Assembly: GCA_021845965.1 (NCBI GenBank)
Contig: JAJZUZ010000005.1
Coordinates: 1 to 64,000, forward strand
DNA from: Pseudomonadota bacterium
Lineage (GTDB): Bacteria; Pseudomonadota; Gammaproteobacteria; Burkholderiales; Burkholderiaceae_C
Direction of reading: 5' to 3'
DNA: 64,000 nucleotides
Position numbers and translations under genes: made by a program. A model generated the notes under the pieces. The model worked only from the letters and a program-made list of their open reading frames with translations, was not told the origin of the DNA and ran no database searches. Shown one piece after another: positions 1-7,215 of the stretch (position 1 is the stretch's first letter; each line of letters opens with the position of its first letter).

Positions 1-172
1 CGAGCAGGCGGGCGGCTTTCTCGGCGTCCGCGTAGAACAGCTCGTAGAAGTCGCCCATGCGGTAGAACAGCAGCGTCTGCGGGTACCCGGCCTTCAGGGC
101 CAGGTACTGCTGCATCATGGGGGTGTGATTTGAGAACCCCTCAGAAGCACTGCTTTTCGATACCTTGTCCAT
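1..172 (-). CDS. mutS: DNA mismatch repair protein MutS, 5' part with element-encoded start (runs off window)
   Basis: The minus strand reads the conserved MutS N-terminus (HTPMMQQY, then [14 protein letters not shown] with the mismatch-contacting FYE motif) off the left edge of the window. MutS binds mismatches and starts repair with MutL. The native first 12 codons are absent; they lie at 25771-25875. Upstream of HTPMM the frame stays open into the inserted element, and an ATG at 172-170 starts a new leader ([15 protein letters not shown]) fused in frame. No convincing Shine-Dalgarno precedes this ATG. A GAGGGG at 142-137 lies 18 bases before the internal MM codons, so initiation at 118 is an alternative. 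The C-terminal part is outside the window. Confidence 0.9.
   Translation of the reverse strand, partial: MDKVSKSSASEGFSNHTPMMQQYLALKAGYPQTLLFYRMGDFYELFYADAEKAARLL
103..127. repeat. attL: left copy of the insertion-site direct repeat
   Basis: Core 108-127 is identical to 25829-25848. With one mismatch the match extends to 103-127 versus 25824-25848. The core encodes the conserved MutS residues HTPMMQ on the minus strand, so the attachment site lies in codons under strong protein-level constraint. Confidence 0.9.
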
Positions 173-266
173 ATAAATCAATGACTTGCGATAGTTTCGG
201 TGAGCTCAACTGATGTCGTTCAAATTCAAGTGAGATCAACTGGAACGCTTGAAACGGGTGTTCTAT

Positions 267-341
267 GGGGACTAAATCCGATTGGTTCGGCTACACTTGG
301 ATTTCAGTCCCCCTGAGGGTATATGGGAGGCTGAAATCCAA
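267..341. repeat. Subterminal repeats between attL and the integrase
   Basis: GGGGACTAAATCC at 267-279 recurs inverted as GGATTTCAGTCCCC at 299-312, and GGGGACTAAA recurs near the other end at 25760-25769. An 11-bp inverted pair, TTGGATTTCAG (297-307) and CTGAAATCCAA (331-341), overlaps this set. TGAGMTCAACTG is also repeated at 201-212 and 231-242. Position next to the integrase and at both ends suggests arm-type integrase or excisionase sites, or an operator for the integrase gene; this is inference. Confidence 0.45.
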
Positions 342-411
342 TGGCAGTAAGGGTTTTAGACCGATTTTCCGGTCCCCCGAGTAAGAAATCCAGGCGATCA
401 AGGAGAAGCTC

Positions 412-1968
412 GTGACGGCCAGCAAAAGCAACCGGAATCCCTCTTGGAAGGCGAAGCTCAACGACGCCTTCGTCAAGACGCTCGGGCCTGAGAAAGCCCC
501 CAAGGGCTACGACTCCAGCGGAAAGCTAGTGTTCGCGAAGGCGTCCGGAAGCACCGTTTATATCGTATGGGATGAGTCGCGCGAGGCGCCTCCGGGCTTC
601 GGCGTAAAAGTCGCCCGCAAGATGACCTACGTTCTGCGCCGCAAGGTCAACGGCAAGTCGATCATGCCGACGGTGGGGAATTGCGCGGATTTCAAAGACA
701 TCAAGCAGGCCAGGGAGGCCGCCGCCGAGCTGGCGCGGACCCTCCTGGCCACGGGGCGCAATCCCAACGAGATCAAGCGCGAGGCTGCCGCTTCCGAACT
801 GATCATGGGCGATGCGATGAGTCGCTATCGCGAGCACCTGGTCAAACGCACTCAGAGGCCGGCGACCAAGGAGACGCTCAGGGTCTTCGATCGGGCCATC
901 AGAAAGATCAAGGGCTTCAAATGGGATCGGCTCAAGGTCAGAGAGATCCTCACCAAGGACATCACGGCGAAGTTCATGGAAGAGAAGGCAAAGGGTCAAT
1001 CGGCGGCAGAGCAGTGCTTCCGCTGGGCGTCGCGCTCGGTGGCCTGGTGCATCGCCCATGAGAAGCTCGCGGCGAGCGCGGAGGGCAGGAAGCCCACCAT
1101 CGAGGCCAACCCTTTTGATGTCTTGGTCACCGACGGGCACTACCGAACACGGGAGCAGATGGAGGCGGAGCGCGAGGCGAGCGGGGCGAGAAATCCACTG
1201 CGCCCAAGCCAAGACTTGGGGCCCTTCTTCGAGGCGGCGTGGTCCAAGAAGGATCAGAACGACAACAAGACCGGCATTCACTATTTGATGCTGATGCTCC
1301 TTTGGGGCTGCCGCAAAAGCGAGCACGCCGCCTGCGTCTGGGGTGAGCTCCTTCAAGAGAATGGCCCCGCCGGTGTCGGAAAGAAGGTGACCAGCCATGT
1401 CGCTTTCGACGATGAGAGGTGGGGCCCTTACGTCTTCTTCTACAAAACCAAGAACGGTAAGAACCATCGAATGCCGATCGCCCCGATGGCACTCGAGCTG
1501 CTACGGCATCGCCAAAATGATGCGGCGGCCGAAGTGATGCGGCGAGGATTCGAGTCGAAGTCCAGGCCGTTCGTGTTTCCCGCGCGAAGCAAGTTTTCAA
1601 AGACCGGGCATTACTCGGACGCCAGCGAGCTGCTCGATCAACTGCGCCAGGAGATTGGCGCTGACAAATTGACGCTGCACGACTTGAGGCGCTCGTTCGG
1701 CGCGGTGATGACAGCGCTGGAGTTGCCCGAAGTGATCAAGCGGCGGTTCTTGAACCACGCCCACTCGACGGTGACGGACAGCTACACCCAGGCCGAATGG
1801 AACGATTTGAGAAAAGCGATGGAGCGCATCGAACAGGCCGTTCTGAGCAAAGCCCCGAACGTCTATAACGTCTTGAAGCCCGTGGGCTGGCCACCGATCC
1901 CCGCGCCGCCTCCCCATGTGTGCCGGCCCGTCAAGCCGAGATCAGGTCGGCCCAAAAAGGCGGCCTGA
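412..1968 (+). CDS. int: Tyrosine recombinase / integrase of the mutS-inserted element
   Basis: 518 aa, GTG start behind AAGGAG (400-405). The C-terminal half has the tyrosine-recombinase catalytic set: Arg301 in GCRKSE, the beta-hairpin Lys in KTKNGK, H423-x-x-R426 in LHDLRRS, and NHAHSTVTDSYTQ giving His449 or His451 and the nucleophile Tyr458. The N-terminal ~110 residues resemble the arm-binding region of phage P4-like integrases, followed by a core-binding helical domain (about 130-230). It would cut and rejoin the 20-bp core in mutS. It is the first gene inside the left junction, the usual place for an integrase of a site-specific element. The proline- and lysine-rich tail after residue 490 is probably unstructured. 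Confidence 0.93.
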   Translation: MTASKSNRNPSWKAKLNDAFVKTLGPEKAPKGYDSSGKLVFAKASGSTVYIVWDESREAPPGFGVKVARKMTYVLRRKVNGKSIMPTVGNCADFKDIKQAREAAAELARTLLATGRNPNEIKREAAASELIMGDAMSRYREHLVKRTQRPATKETLRVFDRAIRKIKGFKWDRLKVREILTKDITAKFMEEKAKGQSAAEQCFRWASRSVAWCIAHEKLAASAEGRKPTIEANPFDVLVTDGHYRTREQMEAEREASGARNPLRPSQDLGPFFEAAWSKKDQNDNKTGIHYLMLMLLWGCRKSEHAACVWGELLQENGPAGVGKKVTSHVAFDDERWGPYVFFYKTKNGKNHRMPIAPMALELLRHRQNDAAAEVMRRGFESKSRPFVFPARSKFSKTGHYSDASELLDQLRQEIGADKLTLHDLRRSFGAVMTALELPEVIKRRFLNHAHSTVTDSYTQAEWNDLRKAMERIEQAVLSKAPNVYNVLKPVGWPPIPAPPPHVCRPVKPRSGRPKKAA

Positions 1969-2090
1969 GGTCGTAATGGCGCGCGGGCCGGAGCCTTCTG
2001 AAGGCAGCCGAAATTCTGAGGCTATGATCAAAACAGAAGCGGCGGAAAAGCCAAAATCCGTGAGAACTCGTTCGAGGTGGAGGAGACAGA

Positions 2091-2726
2091 ATGCTTGATT
2101 TGAAGCGACCGGTCAGCTCATTTGAAGATCCGTGGGAGCGCGTCAACGCGTGGCCGGACGGCAAGCCCTTGAAGACCAAAGAGGCGGCCATCTTCATGCG
2201 CTATTCCGTTGCGACGCTGGCGAGGATGAGGAAGAAAGGGAACGGCCCTGATTACTTCCAAGGCGGGATCAAGCAAGATGGCCGGATACCGAGGCCTTCT
2301 CTGGAGGGCGAGGACTGGAGAGGTCCGGGCGTCAACCAGCACATCCACTATTTCAAAGAAGACATCCAGGCTTGGCAAAAGGCTGGGAAGGTGTCCAACA
2401 CGCTTGAAGCGGCGATCAGGAAGGGGCAGCTGAGAACCTTCAGCGCCATCGGAGATTTGCTCGAAGAGCTCCCGTATTACATCGACCCCATGGGAAGAGT
2501 CGAGGCCTGCGTCGAGGATCTCTCCATGCAGACCCTCATCGAGCGGCTGGATGTGTGGGAAATCGAATGGCTGCCCGCAGTGGAGGCGGCCGCGAAAGTC
2601 TGGACGGATCGGGAAGCGCAAAAGAAGCTCGCCGATGCCATCAAACCCGTTCTGAAATATGCCCTGGAGAGGTTGGACACTGGAATCGAAGCCTCCGAGC
2701 TCAATGCGGAAGGCCGAAGAAAGTAG
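2091..2726 (+). CDS. HTH protein, candidate excisionase/regulator of the element
   Basis: 211 aa, ATG start behind a strong GGAGGAGA. Residues about 25-55 (LKTKEAAIFMRYSVATLARM) look like the winged helix-turn-helix of AlpA/excisionase-type proteins, in which a KEAA-type motif opens the first helix. The remainder, about 150 aa, is helical and acidic and not recognised; AlpA/Xis proteins are usually under 100 aa, so this is an extended version. It lies 122 bp downstream of the integrase on the same strand. A role in directing excision or controlling integrase expression is inferred from fold and position only. Confidence 0.6.
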   Translation: MLDLKRPVSSFEDPWERVNAWPDGKPLKTKEAAIFMRYSVATLARMRKKGNGPDYFQGGIKQDGRIPRPSLEGEDWRGPGVNQHIHYFKEDIQAWQKAGKVSNTLEAAIRKGQLRTFSAIGDLLEELPYYIDPMGRVEACVEDLSMQTLIERLDVWEIEWLPAVEAAAKVWTDREAQKKLADAIKPVLKYALERLDTGIEASELNAEGRRK

Positions 2727-3214
2727 GGTCACCGCGTCGAACACCTCATGGTATCGCCAATGAGATGAGAGTAAGTGATATCAAATGCACTCATATTCGG
2801 TTTCTGTCGAACTGAGCGGGGTGTCCTGAAAATCACAAATGGGTTTTCTGTCGGATGGCGGGCGTGATGACTTAGTGGCTAAAAAAAATTAAGTCGAAAT
2901 GGTCCCAGAAAAATCACAAAAACTCCGACCTTCCGTAAAATTCAGCTATTCCGATCCCAAAGGTCAGTCATTCGGCTGACGGGAGTCCGGGTCAGCGGGC
3001 AAGCAGAAACCGCTGACACGTAGGGTCGGTCGATATTTAGTGGGTTGATCCCGAATCGATGCAGCGAGCCGAAAGGCAGGGAAATTGTTCCTGGGACGGG
3101 CTGCCGATTATGAGCCTCTGGCTGCTGCTGGAGAGAACCGTTAGCGGTATTCACCGCGAGACCGGCGTCCGAACTTAGCTACGGCTTTGCCGTGGCTTTC
3201 GTTCGGAGTTCGCC
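2727..3214 (+). other. 488-bp intergenic region with several dyads
   Basis: No credible gene seen. The first 200 bases are AT-richer than the flanks and contain two related blocks: a CCTGAAAATCACAAA stretch near 2825 and CCAGAAAAATCACAAAA near 2902. Further on are short hairpins with repeated arms: GTCAG (2963-2967) with CTGAC (2976-2980), and GTCAGCGG (2991-2998) with CCGCTGAC (3010-3017). The region ends in the stem-loop at 3168-3207 before the methyltransferase. It may hold promoters or operators. Confidence 0.5.
3168..3207 (+). promoter_or_regulatory. Long stem-loop overlapping the methyltransferase ribosome-binding site
   Basis: TCCGAAC (3168-3174) pairs with GTTCGGA (3201-3207), and AGCT-ACGGC pairs with GCCGT-GGCT around a TTT loop (3177-3197). 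The Shine-Dalgarno GGAG of the next gene begins at 3205 inside the 3' arm, six bases before the GTG at 3215. In RNA form the hairpin would mask the ribosome-binding site, suggesting translational control. Without a T-run it is not a typical terminator. Confidence 0.6.
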
Positions 3215-4600
3215 GTGAAAGCATCAGTCTCGAAAATCAAACACTCCTTTGGCTTCAACGCCAAGGGTGTCGTCGTTGCGCCGAAGTTCACCCTGTCCAT
3301 GCCGCAGGGCCAGGTTGGCACCATCGCGCTCACCGTTCACGCCCAGCCCGTATTCGGTCGCTGGATCGCCGAGCCCTCATGGTCCCTCGGCGAGGGCGCC
3401 TTACAGGGCAGCCACATGCTGCCCAACGAGCGCTCCCAGCTCTACGCGACTCTCAGCGAGGCAGTCGAGGCAGCGCTGGATCGTGGCTTGCGCCAGATGC
3501 AGGCCATGCTCGGCAAGGCCGCGCACGATGCCAAGTGGCATACCCGCTTCGAGCAGTTGCGCCAGTGGCAGGCCGAAGCCATGCGCGAAGTCCGCGCCAA
3601 GGATGAGTCCCTGCCGTTACACGGCCTGACCGGCATCGACCTCTTTGCCGGAGGGCTGGGCGGCCTGTCCCTGGGCATGGTCAGCCAGGGCGTGCGCGTT
3701 GCGCTGGCCTGCGAGATCGACCCCGAGGCCCGCCGCATCTATCAGAGCAACATCCGGCCCGAGCATATGTTCGCGGACATCCGCACGCTGCTGGCTGAGT
3801 GCAAGCGCAAGGGCATCCAGCTCAAAGCCGACATCGTGTGCATGGGCCTGTTGTGTCAGGCCTTCTCCAAGGCCGGCAAGGGCCTGGGCTTCGCCGATCC
3901 CACACTGGCCGCAGCCTACGCGGCGTCGATGGACGTGCTCGAAGCTGTGGACGCCAAGGTGATCCTCATCGAGTGCGCCCGTCAGTTCCTGACCCATGAC
4001 GGCGGCAAGGATGCCCGAACCCTGATCGACCGACTCACCCGCGCCGGCTATCGCGTGCAGCACCGCAGCCTCAACGCCGCAGGCTTCGGCGTGGCCCAGA
4101 GCCGCGAGCGCTCCTTCATCGTTGCCACCCGTATCGACCTGAATGTGGACGACATCCTGGGCTACGTGTTCCCCGAGGAGCACGAACCCACGGCAGTTGT
4201 GGCGGACGTGATGGACGCTGGCCTACCCGCGACCATCGGCGCCAAGCGCATCACGGCGCACGCGCCGCCTCCTGCTGGCCGCGTGGGCCAACTTGCGCAA
4301 GTCGGCCGCATCGACGGCAAGAACTGCCAAGGCTACCGCGTGTATAGCCCCAAAGGCCTGGGGGCCACGCTCACCGCATCCGGTGGCGGTGCCGCCCGCT
4401 TTACCGGCGCCTACGAGGTGCCGGGCGGCGCCCGCACGCTGACACCGCGCGAAGCGGCCCGCTTGCAGGGCCTGCCCGAGTGGGCCGAGGTTCACCCGGT
4501 GCAGACGCACGCCATGCGGCACGCGGGCAACGCCGTGGCCGTGCCGCTGGCACGCGAGCTGGTGCGCCAGCTCGGCGCAGTCCTGCCGCGAGCCGCCTGA
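3215..4600 (+). CDS. DNA (cytosine-5) methyltransferase with altered catalytic motifs
   Basis: 461 aa, GTG start with GGAG six bases upstream. After a ~140-aa N-terminal extension of unknown role come C5-methyltransferase motifs: motif I LTGIDLFAGGLGGLSLG, motif IV MGLLCQAFSKAG with the nucleophile Cys214, motif VIII QSRERSF, and motifs IX-X RLQGLPEW...HAGNAVAVPLA. Two signature positions are unusual: the Pro before the catalytic Cys is Leu (LCQ instead of PCQ), and motif VI reads ECA instead of ENV. The enzyme would transfer a methyl group from SAM to cytosine C5 if active. No restriction partner is adjacent, so it is an orphan, perhaps protecting the element in new hosts (inference). Confidence 0.85.
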   Translation: MKASVSKIKHSFGFNAKGVVVAPKFTLSMPQGQVGTIALTVHAQPVFGRWIAEPSWSLGEGALQGSHMLPNERSQLYATLSEAVEAALDRGLRQMQAMLGKAAHDAKWHTRFEQLRQWQAEAMREVRAKDESLPLHGLTGIDLFAGGLGGLSLGMVSQGVRVALACEIDPEARRIYQSNIRPEHMFADIRTLLAECKRKGIQLKADIVCMGLLCQAFSKAGKGLGFADPTLAAAYAASMDVLEAVDAKVILIECARQFLTHDGGKDARTLIDRLTRAGYRVQHRSLNAAGFGVAQSRERSFIVATRIDLNVDDILGYVFPEEHEPTAVVADVMDAGLPATIGAKRITAHAPPPAGRVGQLAQVGRIDGKNCQGYRVYSPKGLGATLTASGGGAARFTGAYEVPGGARTLTPREAARLQGLPEWAEVHPVQTHAMRHAGNAVAVPLARELVRQLGAVLPRAA

Positions 4601-4606
4601 GAACAG

Positions 4607-4642
4607 ATCCCGGTGGGTGCGTCCGCACCTGCCACCCGGGAT
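4607..4642 (+). terminator. Stem-loop after the methyltransferase gene
   Basis: ATCCCGG (4607-4613) pairs with CCGGGAT (4636-4642), with additional GGTGGG/CCACC pairing inside. It begins six bases after the stop codon. There is no T-run, so it may be a weak or Rho-assisted terminator. Confidence 0.45.
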
Positions 4643-4698
4643 GCGTTGTCAGGGCGGCGCAGCTCGGGCTAATCATTGCCCTGTGAAAGGAAATTGAA

Positions 4699-5289
4699 AT
4701 GACAGAAAAGAAATTGATGCGACTTGTGACGAGCGCCCCGCATACCAAAGAAGAGAGTGCGTCGAATTTCAACGGAAATTTGGCGTGTAGTCGCTCCTTG
4801 CAAGAGCGCATCAAGGTCAAGAAAGCCTTCAAGGCTGCTAAACGGGGTGACCTTGTAGCACTGAAAAAGTTGATCAAGAACTCAGTGCAAGCCAATTGGC
4901 TGGACGATAAGGGGTTGTTGTGCTTGCTTGATCAGGCAGTATTTTCTGAATCGTTACCAGCAGTTGAGTGGTTGCTGGATATGGGAGCTGACCCCTGCAC
5001 GCTGTTTCGTCATGATGGTCTTCATCCAGTTGGAACACCCTATACGCCTGGAATGTATTTCTCTCCGTTCGCCTCTGCAATCAGTTTGGAAACACCCGAC
5101 ATCGCATTGCTGTTGATGCAGCGTGGGGCAAGTCTTGATCTCCCAACTTTATGCCTATCAGACGGTGGCGGCATGACTTGCCGACAGCATGCCGAGAATA
5201 CGGGGAGATGGCCTGCACTTGAAGCCTGGCTTATCAGTCAGGCGGCGAAGCCGGCAGGTTCTGGTTCGAAGCGGTCCCCGCGTTTGTGA
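4699..5289 (+). CDS. Ankyrin-repeat protein
   Basis: 196 aa, ATG behind AAAGGAAATTGAA. After a ~45-residue basic N-terminus there are degenerate ankyrin units: VKKAFKAAKRGDLVALKKLI, then LLDQAVFSESLPAVEWLLDMGADP, then FASAISLETPDIALLLMQRGASL, and a final QHAENTGRWPALEAWL. Ankyrin repeats mediate protein-protein contacts; the partner is unknown. Base composition is clearly lower in GC than the surrounding genes, as is that of the second ankyrin gene of this element (9382-10092), suggesting separate acquisition. No signal peptide or membrane segment. Confidence 0.75.
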   Translation: MTEKKLMRLVTSAPHTKEESASNFNGNLACSRSLQERIKVKKAFKAAKRGDLVALKKLIKNSVQANWLDDKGLLCLLDQAVFSESLPAVEWLLDMGADPCTLFRHDGLHPVGTPYTPGMYFSPFASAISLETPDIALLLMQRGASLDLPTLCLSDGGGMTCRQHAENTGRWPALEAWLISQAAKPAGSGSKRSPRL

Positions 5290-5421
5290 ACACGGGCACT
5301 TGACAACCGGGTCAGGCTTTGAGAGGCATAGAGGGACCGGCGTGGAGCGAGCAATGTTCATCACGGGTTTTCAACCCGTTCAGAACGCTCGGGCCTGCCG
5401 GCCTCTCTTGGAGAAAGCTCG
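5290..5421. other. Candidate origin of transfer upstream of mobC
   Basis: Non-coding gap directly upstream of mobC and the relaxase. It contains a perfect hairpin ACGGGTT-TTC-AACCCGT (5363-5379), a typical mark of relaxase-recognised origins, and a TTGACA box at about 5302. Plasmid oriT sites of this mob class usually lie just before mobC. The nick site cannot be identified by eye. Confidence 0.45.
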
Positions 5422-5775
5422 ATGCCCGCACCTCTCAAATCCCGCCGTGACCTTCGAGAACGCTTCGACCTCTACCTCAGCCCGGTCGAAATCGAGCAGG
5501 TCCGCGCCAACGCCGCCGCCGCCCGCCTGCCGATGTCCACCTTCGTGCGCCGGCTGGCCCTGGGCCAGCAGATCGAGGTGCCGCCCGCTGCCGCCGATCT
5601 GGCACGGTGGCGTGAGCTGGCCCCACTGGCCAACAACCTTAACCAGATAGCGCGCGCCTGCAACGCCGGTCGAGTGGAGGGGATCGACCCTGCCACCATC
5701 GACGCCCTGGCCGAGCAGGTGCGCCTTCTTCGCCTTGATCTGCTGGGCGCTCGCAGCCCGAGGGGACACGCATGA
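5422..5775 (+). CDS. mobC: MobC-like relaxosome accessory protein
   Basis: 117 aa. A basic N-terminus (MPAPLKSRRDLRERFDLYLS) precedes a ribbon-helix-helix-like segment (VEIEQVRANAAAARLPMSTFVRRLALG). It continues with NNLNQIARACNAG, characteristic of MobC/MbeC mobilization proteins. Such proteins bind oriT and help the relaxase melt and nick it. The stop codon overlaps the start of the relaxase gene (ATGA), so the two are translationally coupled. Confidence 0.85.
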   Translation: MPAPLKSRRDLRERFDLYLSPVEIEQVRANAAAARLPMSTFVRRLALGQQIEVPPAAADLARWRELAPLANNLNQIARACNAGRVEGIDPATIDALAEQVRLLRLDLLGARSPRGHA

Positions 5776-7133
5776 TCTGCAAGCTCACCAAGGGCAAGGG
5801 CTTCCGTGGCCTGTCCAACTACCTTCTGAGCGGCGGACGCGGGCACATCGTGGCCGGCGTCATGGCCGGACGAACCCCGCGTGAGCTGGCTGCCGAGTTC
5901 GGCGTGCTTCGCCGTTTGAATCCCAAGCTGGGCAAGGCCGTCGCCCACTTCTCCCTCAGCCCTGCACCGGGCGACCCAGAACTGACTGAGGCCCAGTGGC
6001 AGGCGATAGCCGAGCGCTTCACCGCCGAGATGGGCTTTGGCTCCGCGCCATGGCTCGCGGTCATCCACCGCGACACCGACCACACCCATATGCACCTCAT
6101 GGCCTGCCGCATCGACGCCAACGGCAAGACCGTCAGCGATGCCAACGACTTCCGACGCGCTGAGGCCAGCGTGCGCGGCATCGAGGCCGATTTCGGCCTG
6201 ATCGCCGTGGCCAGCTCGTCAACCCAGAAGCAGCGTCAGCGCAATCAGATACCAACCACCAACCAGGGAGACACCACCATGACCGCCGACCAACCAACCC
6301 CACCCAACCCCTTTGAGCCAGGCCACCCCCAGCATGACACCTGGCCCCAGTCCTTCGAGCCGGGCCGCGACGAAGCGGAGATCGCCTTCATCGACCAACA
6401 CTGCATCGAGGTCAACCAGGGCGAGTCCGCCGACATCCTCAGCGATAAACAGCGCCGGGAGATTCGTCGCTTCATCGCCGAGGAGGATTACGCGCAAATG
6501 GCGCGGACCATCCTGGGCGACAGCTTCACCCGCGCCCACCGGCATGCGGGCGGCATGACACTTTACTTCCGTGATCCCGGGCGCATCACCGACCGGGGCG
6601 ACCGCTTGCAGGTGATGGGCGGCATGGACGAAGCTCTGGCTGCCAAACGCGTGGTCGCCCTGGCAGTGGCTCCCGGACGTGGCTGGAAGTCGATCTCCTT
6701 CAGTGGTTCGGCCCTGTTCGTGGAGCTGGCCATGCGCGAAGCGCTGGATCACCGCCTGGCCATCGTCGCCAAGAACGAGGAGCAAAAGGCCATCCTGGCG
6801 CGCCTGATCGCCGAGCGGCAGGGCGGCATGGGTGCCAACAGCGGACCGGCTGCGGCACCTCAGGCAGCCCCAGCTGATCCCCTGCAATCCATTCTGGACG
6901 AACTGGACAACCTGCCGGCGCAGACATCTACGAAGACTGCGCCCGCTGTGCCGCCAGAGCAGGACTGGCCGGCACCATTCCCCGAGCCTGAACCCAGACC
7001 CGTCGTCGGCGTCATGCCGTTGCATCTCAACCTGGCTGAACGGCTCAAAGCCCGCCGTGACGAGCGAAAGCTCAGCAGCACCCCCTCAACCCCGCCCACG
7101 CCGCCGCGCAAGTCGAGCGGTCTGGGGCTATGA
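5772..7133 (+). CDS. mobA: Relaxase (MobA/VirD2-type) with C-terminal LPD7-like domain
   Basis: 453 aa. The relaxase domain (about 1-145) has a candidate catalytic Tyr in LSNYLLSGG (about residue 17) and the metal-binding motif HRDTDHTHMH with His104, His106 and His108. It nicks oriT, stays covalently bound to the 5' end and pilots the strand to the recipient. Residues about 205-345 (ILGDSFTRAHRHAGGMTLYFRD, then GRGWKSISFSGS) resemble the LPD7 domain often fused to relaxases. The rest is proline-rich and flexible. It overlaps mobC by 4 bp. No type IV secretion genes accompany it. Confidence 0.88.
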   Translation: MICKLTKGKGFRGLSNYLLSGGRGHIVAGVMAGRTPRELAAEFGVLRRLNPKLGKAVAHFSLSPAPGDPELTEAQWQAIAERFTAEMGFGSAPWLAVIHRDTDHTHMHLMACRIDANGKTVSDANDFRRAEASVRGIEADFGLIAVASSSTQKQRQRNQIPTTNQGDTTMTADQPTPPNPFEPGHPQHDTWPQSFEPGRDEAEIAFIDQHCIEVNQGESADILSDKQRREIRRFIAEEDYAQMARTILGDSFTRAHRHAGGMTLYFRDPGRITDRGDRLQVMGGMDEALAAKRVVALAVAPGRGWKSISFSGSALFVELAMREALDHRLAIVAKNEEQKAILARLIAERQGGMGANSGPAAAPQAAPADPLQSILDELDNLPAQTSTKTAPAVPPEQDWPAPFPEPEPRPVVGVMPLHLNLAERLKARRDERKLSSTPSTPPTPPRKSSGLGL

Positions 7134-7215
7134 ACGTCGAGGAGGTTCCCATGACCTAACAAAACACTTCCCTACATAACGCATTTACGAACCATAACCA
7201 TATCAAGGAGACAAC

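Noticed and set aside
1-172. mutS as a simple disrupted pseudogene
   Set aside because: The reading frame is open through the junction to an ATG in the element, so disruption is not the only reading; only the right-hand fragment is called a pseudogene.
7151-7159. ATGACCTAA after the relaxase gene as a mini-gene
   Set aside because: Encodes only Met-Thr; probably chance.
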